Shown here piece after piece: positions 10,343 to 19,774 of a stretch of DNA of 64,000 bases. The stretch is from Pararhodobacter sp. SW119 (GTDB taxonomy: Bacteria > Pseudomonadota > Alphaproteobacteria > Rhodobacterales > Rhodobacteraceae). Under the pieces are notes generated by a model. That model did not search any database. It had not been told where the DNA came from and saw nothing but the letters and a program-made list of their open reading frames with translations. Position 1 is the stretch's first letter. Every line of letters starts with the position of its first letter. The stretch is taken from assembly GCF_017811755.1 (NCBI RefSeq), contig NZ_JADDJF010000004.1, forward strand, positions 62,001 to 126,000, read 5' to 3'. The position numbers and the translations under genes were made by a program.

Positions 10343-11163
10343 CCGCTTCAATCGCGCTTGCCGGTGTGATCGGCTTTCCCATCGCGCACAGCAGATCGCC
10401 GCGTCTACACGGGCACTGGCTGAAGGACCACGGGATAGCGGGCCACTATGTTCCGCTTCAAGTCGCGCCAAAGGACCTTGCCGCGACACTGGATTTGTTG
10501 CCAAGGATCGGTTTTCGCGGAGTGAATGTCACGCTGCCGCACAAGGAGGCGGTCATGACCCTCGCCGCCGAAACGACGGAGGAGGCGCGCCGCGTCGGGG
10601 CGGCGAACACACTTCTATTCAAGGACAACGGCTTTCTGGCCGACAACACCGACGTATACGGCTTCGCCAGCAACATCCTCGCTCAGGTGCCGGCATGGCA
10701 GCCCCGCGTGGCGGCGGTCATCGGGTCCGGGGGGGCGTCACGCGCGGTTCTGGTCGCGCTCCTCGACCGTGGCGTTGCCGAGGTACGGCTGACCAACCGC
10801 ACCAGCGAACGCGCAACGCGCCTCGCCGAGGAGTTCGGAAGCCGGATAAGGCCGATTCCGTGGGACTCGCGCTCCGAAATGCTCGCGGGCTGTGATACGC
10901 TGATCAACGCGACCGCGCTTGGCATGACGGGCAAGCCACCACTCGACCTTTGCCTCGATTCGCTGCCCAGCACAGCGGTCGTGAGCGATCTGGTCTATTC
11001 GCCGCTGGAAACGCCGCTCCTTGCCGCCGCACGGACGCGCGGGAACAAGGTTGTTGATGGGCTGGGAATGCTGCTCCATCAGGCGGTGCCCGGCTTCGAA
11101 TACTGGTTCGGCCTGCGACCGAAGGTCGATCTTGCGCTTCGCAATGCGGTGCTGGCGCAATGA
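10339..11163 (+). CDS. aroE: Shikimate dehydrogenase AroE
   Basis: A 274-residue NADPH-dependent enzyme that reduces 3-dehydroshikimate to shikimate in aromatic amino-acid synthesis. GFPIAHSRSPRLH is the substrate-binding loop, VNVTLPHKEAV has the catalytic Lys, and NTDVYGF has the partner Asp. VIGSGGASRAV is the NADP-binding loop, followed by LTNRTSERA. The length is typical. It overlaps both maf and coaE by 4 bp. Confidence 0.96.
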   Translation: MTASIALAGVIGFPIAHSRSPRLHGHWLKDHGIAGHYVPLQVAPKDLAATLDLLPRIGFRGVNVTLPHKEAVMTLAAETTEEARRVGAANTLLFKDNGFLADNTDVYGFASNILAQVPAWQPRVAAVIGSGGASRAVLVALLDRGVAEVRLTNRTSERATRLAEEFGSRIRPIPWDSRSEMLAGCDTLINATALGMTGKPPLDLCLDSLPSTAVVSDLVYSPLETPLLAAARTRGNKVVDGLGMLLHQAVPGFEYWFGLRPKVDLALRNAVLAQ

Positions 11164-11750
11164 CCCTGATCCTTGGACTTACCGGCTCCATCGGCATGGG
11201 CAAGTCGACGACCGCGGGGTTCTTTCGTGATGCCGGCGTTCCGGTCTGGGATGCTGACGCGACCGTGCACCGCCTGTACGCCCCCGGCGGTTCCGCTGTC
11301 GAACCGATTGCGCAACTCTGCCCCGCCGCGCTGAAGAATGGCGGGATCGACCGCGGCGCGCTGAAGGACTGGATCGCGGCGCAGCCCTCCGCGCTTCGGA
11401 AGATCGAAGCCGTGGTCCACCCCCTCGTCGCGGCAGACCGTGCGGAGTTCGTCGCGGCGCACCGGGCGGCGGGCACACCGCTTGTCGTCGTGGACATCCC
11501 GCTGCTGTTCGAAACCGGTGCCGACAAGCTTTGCGATGCCACGCTCACCGTGTCCGCGCCCGCCGAGGTACAGCGCCAGCGCGTCCTTGACCGACCCGGC
11601 ATGACGGACGAGAGTTTTCGCGCCCTTCTTGCCAAACAGATGCCGGACGCGGAAAAGCGGGCGCGTGCGACCCATGTGATCGAAAGCCTGAGCGTCGAAC
11701 AGACGCGCGATGCAGTAAACTCACTGATCAAGAACCTGACAAGGGGCTGA
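11160..11750 (+). CDS. coaE: Dephospho-CoA kinase CoaE
   Basis: A 196-residue P-loop kinase catalysing the last step of CoA synthesis, phosphorylation of dephospho-CoA at the 3'-OH of ribose. GLTGSIGMGKSTTAGFF is the Walker A, VWDADATVHRLY holds the dephospho-CoA-binding Asp, and VVVDIPLLFETG the Walker B region. QRQRVLDRPGM is the lid. It overlaps aroE by 4 bp and is 3 bp from dnaQ. Confidence 0.96.
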   Translation: MTLILGLTGSIGMGKSTTAGFFRDAGVPVWDADATVHRLYAPGGSAVEPIAQLCPAALKNGGIDRGALKDWIAAQPSALRKIEAVVHPLVAADRAEFVAAHRAAGTPLVVVDIPLLFETGADKLCDATLTVSAPAEVQRQRVLDRPGMTDESFRALLAKQMPDAEKRARATHVIESLSVEQTRDAVNSLIKNLTRG

Positions 11751-11753
11751 AAG

Positions 11754-12446
11754 ATGCGCGAGATCGTGCTGGATACCGAAACCACCGGGTTCGAACCCGC
11801 CGAGGGCCATCGCATCGTCGAGATCGGCGCGGTTGAACTCCTCAACCACATGCCGACGGGCCGCACCTATCATCAGTACATCAACCCCGAGCGTGACATG
11901 CCGGCCGGAGCGTTCGACGTGCACGGGCTTTCAGCGGAATTCCTGCGCGATTTCCCGACATTCGCGCAGGTTGTGGATGCGTTTCTGGCCTTCGTGACCG
12001 ACGCGCGGCTGATCATCCACAACGCCGCGTTCGACATGAAATTCCTCAATGCCGAGCTTAAGTGGGCGAAACGGCGCCCGCTGCCGGCCGACGTCGCCAT
12101 CGACACGCTCGCCATCGCGCGCCGCCGCTTTCCGGGCTCTCCGGCCTCTCTCGATGCGCTTTGCCGGCGGTTTGGCGTGGACAATTCGGCGCGCGAGAAA
12201 CACGGCGCGCTCCTCGACAGCGAAATCCTTGCCGAGGTCTATCTGGAACTGATCGGTGGCCGGCAACCGGATTTCGCCTTGGGAACCGCAACGCAAAGCC
12301 GGCGATCCCAGCAGTCGGAGGGCTGGCGCCCCTCCGCGCGCCCGCGCCCTCTGGAAGCGCGGATAACCGAGGAAGAGGCCGCCGCACACGCAGGCTTCAT
12401 CGAAAGCCTGGGCGAAAAAGCGATCTGGCGGGCGCGCGCGACATGA
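11754..12446 (+). CDS. dnaQ: DNA polymerase III epsilon subunit (proofreading exonuclease)
   Basis: A 230-residue DEDDh 3'-5' exonuclease that proofreads for the replicative polymerase. [12 protein letters not shown] gives the ExoI DxE pair, [12 protein letters not shown] is ExoII, and [20 protein letters not shown] is ExoIII with the catalytic His and Asp. VHGLSAEFL is another family hallmark. The C-terminal extension after about residue 180 would bind the polymerase alpha subunit. Placement beside oriC is conserved in alphaproteobacteria. It overlaps the next gene by ATGA. Confidence 0.96.
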   Translation: MREIVLDTETTGFEPAEGHRIVEIGAVELLNHMPTGRTYHQYINPERDMPAGAFDVHGLSAEFLRDFPTFAQVVDAFLAFVTDARLIIHNAAFDMKFLNAELKWAKRRPLPADVAIDTLAIARRRFPGSPASLDALCRRFGVDNSAREKHGALLDSEILAEVYLELIGGRQPDFALGTATQSRRSQQSEGWRPSARPRPLEARITEEEAAAHAGFIESLGEKAIWRARAT

Positions 12447-13630
12447 CAGAAAGCGTTCCCGCGCTTGTCATCGGCGCGGGACCGGCGGGTCTGATGGCTG
12501 CCGAGGCGATCGCCGATGCCGGCCTGCCGGTGCTGGTGGTCGACGCCAAGCCCTCTGCCGGTCGGAAGTTCCTGATGGCCGGGAAATCGGGTCTGAACCT
12601 GACGAAGGACGAGGGCCACGACAGGTTTCTCGGGCATTTCGCCGAAGCCGCGCAGTGGCTCGCCCCGATCCTGTCCGAATTCGGCCCGCCCGAGGTGCAG
12701 GACTGGTCGCGCACCCTCGGGCAGGAGGTGTTCACTGGCTCTTCAGGTCGGGTCTTTCCGAAGGCCATGAAGGCATCGCCGCTTCTGCGCGCCTGGCTTG
12801 TCCGCCTTCGCGGAAAGGGCGTCGAGTTGCGCACGCGCTGGCGCTGGACGGGCCTGTCGGACACCGCCCACAACTTCGACACGCCGGAGGGGCGGAAGGA
12901 AATCGCCGCCGCCGGAACGGTCCTTGCCCTCGGCGGCGCAAGCTGGGCCCGGTTGGGCTCGGACGGATCCTGGGCGACGATCCTGGCAAGGCACGGCGTC
13001 GACCTTGCGCCTTTCGAGGCGTCGAACGTCGGCTACCAGGTGGACTGGTCCGATCATATGCAGCGCTGGTTCGGCGCGCCGGTGAAATCGGTCTCCCTGA
13101 TGGCCGGCGGGCAGCGGGTCCGTGGCGAGGTCGTGATTTCGGCCCGCGGGATCGAAGGCGGTGGCCTCTACGCCCTCGCCCGCAGCCTGCGTTCCGGCGC
13201 GCCGCTCGCTCTCGATCTCTTTCCCGACTGGACCGTCGAGAGGGTCGCGGGGCGCCTCGCCGCCCAGACCCGCAAGGAAAGCGCCAGCAACAGATTACGA
13301 AAGGCCTTCGGTCTGGTGGATGCCCGGCAGGCGCTGGTGCACGAATGGGTGCGTCCGCTCCCAGCCGACCCACATGCGCTGGCAGAGGCCCTGAAGGCAA
13401 TTCCCGTGCCCCTGGGGCCGCCGCGACCGATCGACGAAGCCATATCGACCGCCGGCGGGATCCGCTGCGCGGCCTTCGACGGCAATCTGATGCTTCCCGC
13501 CTTGCCGGGCGTCTTCGTTGCCGGCGAGATGCTGGATTGGGACGCGCCGACCGGAGGCTATCTTCTGACGGCGTGCCTTGCGACCGGACGTCGCGCCGGG
13601 CGGGCAGCGGCCGATTGGGCGCGCCGCTAG
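12443..13630 (+). CDS. FAD-dependent oxidoreductase, HI0933/BaiN-like flavoprotein
   Basis: A 395-residue flavoprotein of unknown substrate. The N-terminal [21 protein letters not shown] is an FAD-binding Rossmann loop, [23 protein letters not shown] is the family signature after the acidic strand, and [21 protein letters not shown] is the C-terminal FAD motif of the HI0933-like group. The sequence resembles the proteobacterial subgroup related to PP_4765 rather than characterised BaiN. The ATG at 12443 overlaps the dnaQ stop as ATGA, so it closes the maf-aroE-coaE-dnaQ operon. Its 3' end overlaps that of the convergent gph gene by 4 bp. Confidence 0.8.
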   Translation: MTESVPALVIGAGPAGLMAAEAIADAGLPVLVVDAKPSAGRKFLMAGKSGLNLTKDEGHDRFLGHFAEAAQWLAPILSEFGPPEVQDWSRTLGQEVFTGSSGRVFPKAMKASPLLRAWLVRLRGKGVELRTRWRWTGLSDTAHNFDTPEGRKEIAAAGTVLALGGASWARLGSDGSWATILARHGVDLAPFEASNVGYQVDWSDHMQRWFGAPVKSVSLMAGGQRVRGEVVISARGIEGGGLYALARSLRSGAPLALDLFPDWTVERVAGRLAAQTRKESASNRLRKAFGLVDARQALVHEWVRPLPADPHALAEALKAIPVPLGPPRPIDEAISTAGGIRCAAFDGNLMLPALPGVFVAGEMLDWDAPTGGYLLTACLATGRRAGRAAADWARR

Positions 13631-14286
13631 CGCATGCTGCGGATCATCGCCTGGGCGATTCGCGGTAGCGTCGTGAAGTCGTCGAAAGCCTGACTGTGGG
13701 CGATCGTGGCGACCGGGGTCTTCCTGTAACCGGGCGTATAGAGTGCGAAGGGCACCCCCGCCGCGTGTGCCGTTTCAGCGTCGACTTCGCTGTCGCCGAC
13801 GTAGATGACCGGCCCACCGCCAAGCGCGTCGATCACTGCGTGCAGATGCGCCGGGTCGGGCTTTCGAACGGGTAGCGAATCGCCCCCGACCACCGCGTCA
13901 AAGACCGACTCCCAGCCGAAATGTGCTAGCACCGACCGCGTCGGCCCGATCGGCTTGTTGGTGCAGAGCCCCAGGCGCCAACCCGCCGCGCGCAGGGCGT
14001 CAAGCGTCGCGGCGGCACCGGGATAGGCCTCGGTCCCGTCATGGCTGGATTCGTACAATTCCAGAAACCGCGCCGTCATCCGGGCAAGGCGCAAAGGCTC
14101 GGTCGCTCCGGCGCTGGCGTGTTCGAGCCTTTCCACGAAGACGCCCGCGCCGTTTCCGATGAAGGTTCGGCATTGCGCAGCCGTGATCGCCGGCAGGGCT
14201 TCTTCTGCCAGCACCGCGTTTGCGTTCATCAGGATGGCCGGCGCACTGTCGATCAGCGTGCCGTCCAGATCGAAGACGATTTTCAT
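13627..14286 (-). CDS. gph: HAD-superfamily phosphatase, phosphoglycolate phosphatase-like
   Basis: A 219-residue HAD hydrolase. IVFDLDGTLIDSAPAI has the nucleophile DxDGT, LGLCTNKP is motif II, KPDPAHL supplies the motif III Lys, and IYVGDSEVDAETAHAAGV is motif IV. A helical cap of the Gph/PGP type lies between them. In this family the substrate is often 2-phosphoglycolate, which would suit an autotrophic or DNA-repair role, but the sequence alone does not prove it. The ATG at 14286 was chosen because MKIVFDLDGTL is the canonical N-terminus; in-frame upstream sequence is Arg/Gly-rich and unlikely to be coding. Confidence 0.78.
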   Translation of the reverse strand: MKIVFDLDGTLIDSAPAILMNANAVLAEEALPAITAAQCRTFIGNGAGVFVERLEHASAGATEPLRLARMTARFLELYESSHDGTEAYPGAAATLDALRAAGWRLGLCTNKPIGPTRSVLAHFGWESVFDAVVGGDSLPVRKPDPAHLHAVIDALGGGPVIYVGDSEVDAETAHAAGVPFALYTPGYRKTPVATIAHSQAFDDFTTLPRIAQAMIRSMR

Positions 14287-14486
14287 GCTGGCACCGCGTT
14301 CATCCGGCGCTCCTGAACCGGCAGATGGACGATCGCCGAAAAACTGCCCACTCCCACGCCGACCCACCACACAAGCGTATATACTCCTAGCCGGCCAAAC
14401 CCGAAAATTCTGTTGGGAGATGACGCGGAAGTTGTCTGATACTTGTTCCCAGAAGCTTTTCCATTCCTTGGGGACAAGCCAGCGGC

Positions 14487-15050
14487 TTATCGTGCCTGCG
14501 CGTGGTACTCTGGATTCGGCTCCATCCCAGTGGCCGAGGCTACGCGGTTCGACATATTGAAGAATCCGGTGACGGACGCGACATCCCAGATGTCGCGGTC
14601 ACTGAAGCCTTCGGCGCGCAGGGCGTCGCGATCCTCCTCGGTCACCTCGGCACTTGCTTTCGTAACCTTTTCAGCGAAAGCCAGCATCGCCTTCTGGCGC
14701 GGGGGGATCGACGCGGCGCGCCAGTTCATTACCATCGCTTCGCCCAGCGCCGGATCGCCGGAGATCGCACGAACGGCCGCGCCGTGCGCGACCTGACAAT
14801 ACCAGCAGCGGTTGATCGACGACACCACGACCGCGATCATCTCGCGTTCCAGCTTGCTCAGGCCCGAGGGGCCGAGCATCAGGTCGTTGTACATCGCCGT
14901 GAAGGCATCGAGCTTTGCGATGTCGAAGGCATAGGCGCGCAGTACATTCGGCACCATCCCAAGCCTTTCCTGACAGATGTCGAAATAGTGCGCGGTCGCC
15001 TCGGGCAGCGGGTCGACCGGGGGCAGGTTCAGGGCGGTCGGCAGGGTCAT
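14487..15050 (-). CDS. AhpD-like peroxidase-related protein
   Basis: A 187-residue all-helical protein of the AhpD/carboxymuconolactone decarboxylase-like group often called peroxidase-related enzyme. INRCWYCQVAHGAAV carries the CxxC plus downstream His of the AhpD active site. GLSKLEREMIAVVVSS precedes it, and IWDVASVTGFFNMSNRVAS is a typical C-terminal helix. It probably acts in thiol-dependent peroxide or disulfide chemistry; the physiological substrate is unknown. The start at 15050 overlaps the GNAT stop by ATGA, so the three leftward genes from 16500 form one operon. About 200 bp without a gene separate it from gph. Confidence 0.8.
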   Translation of the reverse strand: MTLPTALNLPPVDPLPEATAHYFDICQERLGMVPNVLRAYAFDIAKLDAFTAMYNDLMLGPSGLSKLEREMIAVVVSSINRCWYCQVAHGAAVRAISGDPALGEAMVMNWRAASIPPRQKAMLAFAEKVTKASAEVTEEDRDALRAEGFSDRDIWDVASVTGFFNMSNRVASATGMEPNPEYHAQAR

Positions 15051-15775
15051 GATGCGTCCTCTGCGGTCTGACGATAGTGATAGCCGCCAGCCTCGGTCAT
15101 CCCCAGCGCGCTGTAAAGGCCGCGCGCGGCGATGTTGCGCTCGGTCACCGCCAGCGCGAACCAGGCCCCCCCCTGCGCTTGCGCCCAATCGGCCATGCCG
15201 CGGATCATGCGCCGCGCGACCCCTTGTCGGCGGTAGGCGGGTTCGATCTCCAACGCGTGCAGCATTGCGATATCCGTGTCCAGAGCGCAGAAACCCACGC
15301 CGGCAGCACGATTCTGAAAGCGCGCGATGAATGCCGTGCGCGGCGCGCTCGCCCGCGCCATCACCGCCAACCGCTCGGGACCGATCCCGGCAGCCCGCCA
15401 GATCTGTTTCTGCAACGCCAACGGGGGCCAGCATTCGAACAGCGACACCGGGCGGGGCGGCTCGGCGACCGTGGCGACCGGGGCCACATAGAATACCGTC
15501 GGATCGACGACGGCGTAATCCCGGTCGGCCAACGCCAATTCAAGCGAGTCCTCGCCCGATCGGATCATGAACAGCGGTCGCGCGCCCCGGTCGCGCATTG
15601 CTTTCTCTGCCGCGGCCAGCGCTTCGGGCGTGAACGGCCGGTCGAGCGTCGCGGCACTCACCCGTTTGCCGCCGCCCCCGCCATCGCGCAGCGTGAAGGG
15701 CCCGCAGGGCAAGCGCGCCGCGGGGGGCCATGTCGCCTCCAGCGCGGCGTGAAGCCGGGCGGCCTGCGGTATCAT
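15047..15775 (-). CDS. GNAT-family N-acetyltransferase
   Basis: A 242-residue acetyltransferase with its GNAT core in the C-terminal half. LHALEIEPAYRRQGVARRMIRGMADWA is motif A with the acetyl-CoA pyrophosphate loop Q/RxxGxA, and LAVTERNIAARGLYSALGM is motif B. The N-terminal half resembles a degenerate second GNAT-like domain. The substrate cannot be told from sequence. It overlaps both neighbours by 4 bp. Confidence 0.8.
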   Translation of the reverse strand: MIPQAARLHAALEATWPPAARLPCGPFTLRDGGGGGKRVSAATLDRPFTPEALAAAEKAMRDRGARPLFMIRSGEDSLELALADRDYAVVDPTVFYVAPVATVAEPPRPVSLFECWPPLALQKQIWRAAGIGPERLAVMARASAPRTAFIARFQNRAAGVGFCALDTDIAMLHALEIEPAYRRQGVARRMIRGMADWAQAQGGAWFALAVTERNIAARGLYSALGMTEAGGYHYRQTAEDAS

Positions 15776-16500
15776 CCGGTGCGGCCCAGCAGCTTCGACA
15801 ACTCCACCATCGCCGCGTCCAGCTGCCCCGCATCCGTCCCGCGTATCACGACCTGCGTGCCATGCGCGCCGTTACGCAGATAGGGATAGGAGCCGAAGCT
15901 GAGCCCGGGAAAGCGCTGCGCCAATTCGCCCAGCGGCGTGGCGATTTCGCCCTCGCCCCGTCCGACATCCAGCATCTGGCTGAGCAGCGGCGCGCCTCCG
16001 GCGATCCGCGGCAGAAGCCCCGAAAGCATCGCCTGGAAGATCGCGGGCACCCCCGCCATCACATGCACGTTCTCCAGCGAAAAGCCGGGCGCCGCCGAAA
16101 CCGGGTTCTCGATCAGGTCGGCCCCGTCCGGAATGCGCGCCATGCGTAGTCGCGCGGCGTTCAGCTCAAGCCCCGTGCGCTGGTAATGCGCGGCAAGCAA
16201 CGCGCGCGCATCGCCGCGGACGTCGATCTTGGCGCCAAGGGCGGCGGCCACCGCATCGGCGGTGATATCGTCATGCGTTGGACCGATCCCGCCCGAGGTG
16301 AACAGGTGATCGTGCGCAGCCCTGAGGGCAATCACCGCCTCGACGATGCGATCGTGCTCATCCGGCACGATGCGCACCTCGCGCAGCCGTATTCCGCGGC
16401 CCGTCAACTCGCCGGCCAGGTGGTGCATGTTCGCATCGCGCGTGCGCCCGGACAGGATTTCGTCGCCGATGACAAGCATCGCGGCTGTAGGGTTTGTCAT
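15772..16500 (-). CDS. CinA-N/MoaB-like molybdopterin-binding domain protein
   Basis: A 242-residue stand-alone competence/damage-inducible CinA N-terminal domain protein. MLVIGDEILSGRTRDANMHHLA and LFTSGGIGPTHDDITADAVAAALG are the MoaB/MogA-like signatures, and VMAGVPAIFQAML the third. The C-terminal amidase (PncC) domain of full CinA is absent. The related family includes pyrophosphatases acting on ADP-ribose-like compounds or FAD, so the common label 'competence protein' should not be taken literally. It is first in a three-gene leftward operon, with about 118 bp to the divergent map gene. Confidence 0.82.
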   Translation of the reverse strand: MTNPTAAMLVIGDEILSGRTRDANMHHLAGELTGRGIRLREVRIVPDEHDRIVEAVIALRAAHDHLFTSGGIGPTHDDITADAVAAALGAKIDVRGDARALLAAHYQRTGLELNAARLRMARIPDGADLIENPVSAAPGFSLENVHVMAGVPAIFQAMLSGLLPRIAGGAPLLSQMLDVGRGEGEIATPLGELAQRFPGLSFGSYPYLRNGAHGTQVVIRGTDAGQLDAAMVELSKLLGRTG

Positions 16501-16618
16501 CTGCGCATTCCGTGCCTGTTTCGATCCAGATTGACCTAGCAGGCGCGCGCGGGCTTTCCAATTCCCCCCTCTGGCAATCGTTTGACGACAACGCTATTTA
16601 GTCGGGACAGGAGGCAGC

Positions 16619-17488
16619 GTGTACGAACACGGCGGACGCATAACGCGCGAAGGCATTCGCATTCACGAACCGGGCGACTTCGCCGGGATGCACGCGGCTG
16701 GGCGCGTCGTGGCGCAGATCCTCGACGACATCGCCGCGCATGTCTTTCCCGGCCAGACCACAGCCGAGGTCGACCGCCTCATCGCGCAGATGGTCGAGGC
16801 GCACGGCGCGACATCCGCGACGATCGGCTACCGCAGCTATCAGCACGCCAGCTGCATCAGCGTCAATCATGTCGTCTGCCATGGGATTCCCGGCGCGGCG
16901 ATCCCGATGCACAAGGGCGAGACGATCTCGCGCGATCTCGAGAAGCGGCGCAAGGACGATCAGTTCAGGGATGGCGATATCCTGAATATCGACGTGACCG
17001 TCATTCTGGATGGGTGGTTCGGCGACAGTTCGCGCATGTATGTTGCAGGCAACCTTAGCCCAAAGGCCGAAAGGCTGATCCAGGTGACGCATGACGCGCT
17101 GATGAAGGGGATCGAGGCCGTTCGCCCCGGCAACACCTTCGGCGACATCGGCCACGCCATCCAGAACTATGTCGAGGGGCAGCGCCTGTCGGTCGTGCGC
17201 GACTTTTGCGGTCACGGGCTCGGGCGCGTTTTTCACGCACCACCGAACGTCCTGCATTACGGGCGACCGGGACGCGAGGCCGTCCTGGAAGAAGGCATGT
17301 TCTTCACGATCGAGCCCATGGTGAATCTGGGCAGGCCCGAGACACGGGTTCTGGCCGATGACTGGACGGCGGTCACGCGGGACAAGACGCTATCGGCGCA
17401 ATTCGAACATTCGGTTGGCGTGACCTCGGATGGCGTCGATATCTTCACACTGTCGCCGGCCGGGAAATTTCATCCCACCTGGGGCTGA
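16619..17488 (+). CDS. map: Methionine aminopeptidase, type I
   Basis: A 289-residue metalloenzyme that removes the initiator Met from nascent proteins. The five metal ligands are visible in order: DGDILNIDVTVILDGWFGDSSRM (two Asp), FCGHGLGRVFHAPPNVLHYG (His), FFTIEPMVN (Glu) and FEHSVGV (Glu). SCISVNHVVCHGIPG near residue 80 holds the catalytic His. It starts with GTG behind a good AGGAGG-type ribosome-binding site (about 16608-16614). It is slightly longer than E. coli MAP because of an N-terminal extension. Confidence 0.95.
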   Translation: MYEHGGRITREGIRIHEPGDFAGMHAAGRVVAQILDDIAAHVFPGQTTAEVDRLIAQMVEAHGATSATIGYRSYQHASCISVNHVVCHGIPGAAIPMHKGETISRDLEKRRKDDQFRDGDILNIDVTVILDGWFGDSSRMYVAGNLSPKAERLIQVTHDALMKGIEAVRPGNTFGDIGHAIQNYVEGQRLSVVRDFCGHGLGRVFHAPPNVLHYGRPGREAVLEEGMFFTIEPMVNLGRPETRVLADDWTAVTRDKTLSAQFEHSVGVTSDGVDIFTLSPAGKFHPTWG

Positions 17489-17513
17489 ATTTGCTTTGCG
17501 CATTGTGGGGTCG

Positions 17514-18365
17514 TTAGGCGCGCGGGCTTGAAAATTCCTCGGGCTCCTCCAGCACGAAGTTCAGCGCGGCACCCAGCAACACCGAAAAAGCGGAAATATA
17601 GAACCAGAGCATCAGCACGATCGCAGCCCCGATCGATCCGTAAATTTCATTGTAGCTGTCGAAATGCGTCAGATAGAGCGAAAACCCCGCCGACGCTGCC
17701 GCCCAGACGATCAGGGCCAGAAAAAGCCCGGGCGAAAAGAAGGGACTGCGGCTGCTTTCGGGACGATTGGGGCCGTAGCGGTAGAAAATTCCCAGTCCGC
17801 AAACCAGGACCGTGATCGAGATTCCCCAACGCAGGGTTTCGGCCAGAAGCGGAATCCAGCTTCCGACGGGGATGAACGGGGACAGGATCGTCAGGATCAG
17901 GGGTGCAATGAGCATCGCCGCCATGGCGGTCACGCCGACACCGATAAGTACCAGGGTCATGGTCAGCGCGGTGACGACACTCCGGACACCGCTTCGTGGG
18001 CTGCCGCCGTAGATGATTGTCAGACCCTGGATGAGCGCATCCACACCCAACCGCGCCGACCAGGCCGCAACAAGGAGGCCCAACGCCGACGCCAGGCCCA
18101 GCGTCCGGCTGGCGGTGTTCATGAGGTCGGTCGTCTGAGATTGGATCAGTGAGAGCGCTTCTTCCGGCAGAAACTCCGCCGCGACGTCCAGCCCATCCTG
18201 GATGATTGCCGGATCCGCCAGAAAGCCGAACAGGCCGATCAGCGCACCCAGGGCCGGAAAGATTGCGAGCATCGCAAAGAAGGCGACGCCAGCGGCCAGC
18301 AGCCCCAGGCGCCGTTCAGCCATCAGGCGCCATATGGCAACTGCAACCGAAAAAAACTTCGCCAA
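17514..18365 (-). CDS. YihY/BrkB-family inner membrane protein
   Basis: A 283-residue protein with about six predicted membrane helices. GLLAAGVAFFAMLAIFPALGALIGLFGFLADP and the later GAAIVLMLWFYISAFSVLLGAALN stretch, with the Glu-rich end, are typical of the YihY/BrkB (formerly mislabelled RNase BN) family. The function is not established; transport roles have been proposed. It converges on map with a 25-bp gap and lies 3 bp after the upstream H-NS-like gene, so the pair is probably co-transcribed. Confidence 0.85.
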   Translation of the reverse strand: MAKFFSVAVAIWRLMAERRLGLLAAGVAFFAMLAIFPALGALIGLFGFLADPAIIQDGLDVAAEFLPEEALSLIQSQTTDLMNTASRTLGLASALGLLVAAWSARLGVDALIQGLTIIYGGSPRSGVRSVVTALTMTLVLIGVGVTAMAAMLIAPLILTILSPFIPVGSWIPLLAETLRWGISITVLVCGLGIFYRYGPNRPESSRSPFFSPGLFLALIVWAAASAGFSLYLTHFDSYNEIYGSIGAAIVLMLWFYISAFSVLLGAALNFVLEEPEEFSSPRA

Positions 18366-18368
18366 GGA

Positions 18369-18680
18369 TCAGATGGCGAAGTCTTCGACGCTCTTGCCCT
18401 TCGACAGGGCCTCGTCCAGCCAGCGCGGCCGGCGTCCGCGTCCGCTCCAGGTCTGGGTCGGGTCCTGGGGGTTCGCATATTTCGGTTTTGCGGGCTTGCG
18501 CGTCCGCCGCTTGACCAGTTCCGAAAGGTCTGCGGGATTGAGCCCGCGCGCGCGCGCGAATTCCTCGACCTCGGCCAAGGCTTTCTTCTTTTCCCGGTTC
18601 TTGAAATGCCGGATCTCGAACGCGACATCCTTCTGAAGCTTCTTCAGTTCGTCCAGCGACATGCTTTCCAGATCGATCAT
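18369..18680 (-). CDS. H-NS-family nucleoid-associated protein (HvrA-like)
   Basis: A 103-residue small basic DNA-binding protein. The N-terminal half is an oligomerising coiled coil (SLDELKKLQKDVAFEI through EVEEFARARGLN). After a basic linker (RRTRKPAKPKYANP) comes the C-terminal DNA-binding motif TWSGRGRRPRWL, the H-NS-type T/SWxGxGRxPxW loop that enters AT-rich minor grooves. Rhodobacter HvrA, a light-responsive regulator of photosynthesis genes, belongs to this group; which role applies here is unknown. Only 3 bp separate it from the YihY gene. Confidence 0.87.
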   Translation of the reverse strand: MIDLESMSLDELKKLQKDVAFEIRHFKNREKKKALAEVEEFARARGLNPADLSELVKRRTRKPAKPKYANPQDPTQTWSGRGRRPRWLDEALSKGKSVEDFAI

Positions 18681-18760
18681 TGGCCCACTCCATTGCAGAT
18701 TTCACTCGGAAGTAAAACGAAAGGAGGCAAGGCACAATAAAAAAATTGGCGCGATGGGAA

Positions 18761-19741
18761 TCAAGGACTTTGGCGCAATTGCGTTTCCCGCCAGATCATG
18801 AAGATACCGGAACCGACGATCAGCAAAAATCCCAGCCAGGCAATTCTGTCCGGCCATTCCGCGAACACCACGTAACCCCAGAAGATTGCCATCGGCATTG
18901 CAACGTATTCCAGCGGCGCAATCAGGGCGGCCTCGCAACTGCGATAGGCTTGTGAAATCAGAAAGCCACCGATTGCACTGCCAAACCCCGTGAGCAGAAA
19001 CAGGAAAGCGTCCGCGGGATCGGGCCAGACCCAGGCGCGCAAAAGAAACGACAGCGAAGCATGCGTGCCGGTATCCAGGCGTCCGTCACCGATGCTTGCG
19101 CCGACAAGCAGACTGAACATCAGAAAGGCCATTTGCATGTAGACCGCCATTGTCGCGGCACTGTCGGTTGCGCCCAGCCGCCGCGTCATCATGTGCAGCG
19201 AGGCATAGCAGACCGCCGCCAGCAGCGGCAGCAACGCGACGATGGAAAAGGCGTCGGTCCCCGGGCGGATCATGATCAGCACGCCCAGGAAACCCACGGC
19301 GATGGCGGCCCAGCGGCGCGGCCCCACCGTCTCGGACAGGAAGATCACCGAAAAGACCGCGATCACCATCGGGCTGATGAAGAAGATCGCAGTGGCATCG
19401 GCGATCGGCATCGCCGCAAGCGCCAGGAAGAACGCCATGTTGGCGCCCAGCATGAAGCCGCCGCGCACGACATGGATGACCGGCCGGCGCGTGCGAAGTT
19501 GCGCAAAGCCCCCGGTCAACGGCAGGACCAGCCCGAACAGCAGACCCAGCGCCACGAATGAGCGCATGAGCGTGACCTGATGCAGCGGGTAGCTGTCCGA
19601 AAGCGATTTGACCGCCATGTCGCCCAGGGTGAACGACATCGCCGCCCCGACCGCGCAAAGCGCACCCAGGCCGGCGGTCGAGATTGGCGCGCGGGGCGCA
19701 CCGCGGGGACGAAGAAATTGTTTCACAGGCGCAATGAACAC
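18761..19741 (-). CDS. EamA/DMT-superfamily transporter
   Basis: A 326-residue membrane protein with about ten helices arranged as two EamA repeats. The first repeat includes GDMAVKSLSDSYPLHQVTLMRSF and FISPMVIAVFSVIFLSETVGPRRW, and the second PLEYVAMPMAIFWGYVVFAEWPDR. These are typical of drug/metabolite exporters. The substrate cannot be inferred. It begins with GTG at 19741, just after the convergently cleaved end of the neighbouring secreted-protein gene; both run leftward with a 33-bp gap. Confidence 0.83.
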   Translation of the reverse strand: MFIAPVKQFLRPRGAPRAPISTAGLGALCAVGAAMSFTLGDMAVKSLSDSYPLHQVTLMRSFVALGLLFGLVLPLTGGFAQLRTRRPVIHVVRGGFMLGANMAFFLALAAMPIADATAIFFISPMVIAVFSVIFLSETVGPRRWAAIAVGFLGVLIMIRPGTDAFSIVALLPLLAAVCYASLHMMTRRLGATDSAATMAVYMQMAFLMFSLLVGASIGDGRLDTGTHASLSFLLRAWVWPDPADAFLFLLTGFGSAIGGFLISQAYRSCEAALIAPLEYVAMPMAIFWGYVVFAEWPDRIAWLGFLLIVGSGIFMIWRETQLRQSP

Positions 19742-19774
19742 GCTTGCCGATGCCGGCGCAAGCGTGTGCGGCCC

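Noticed and set aside
11786-11800. GGTTCGAACCC, resembling a tRNA T-loop
   Set aside because: It is codons of dnaQ (GFEP), with no acceptor or anticodon stems around it.
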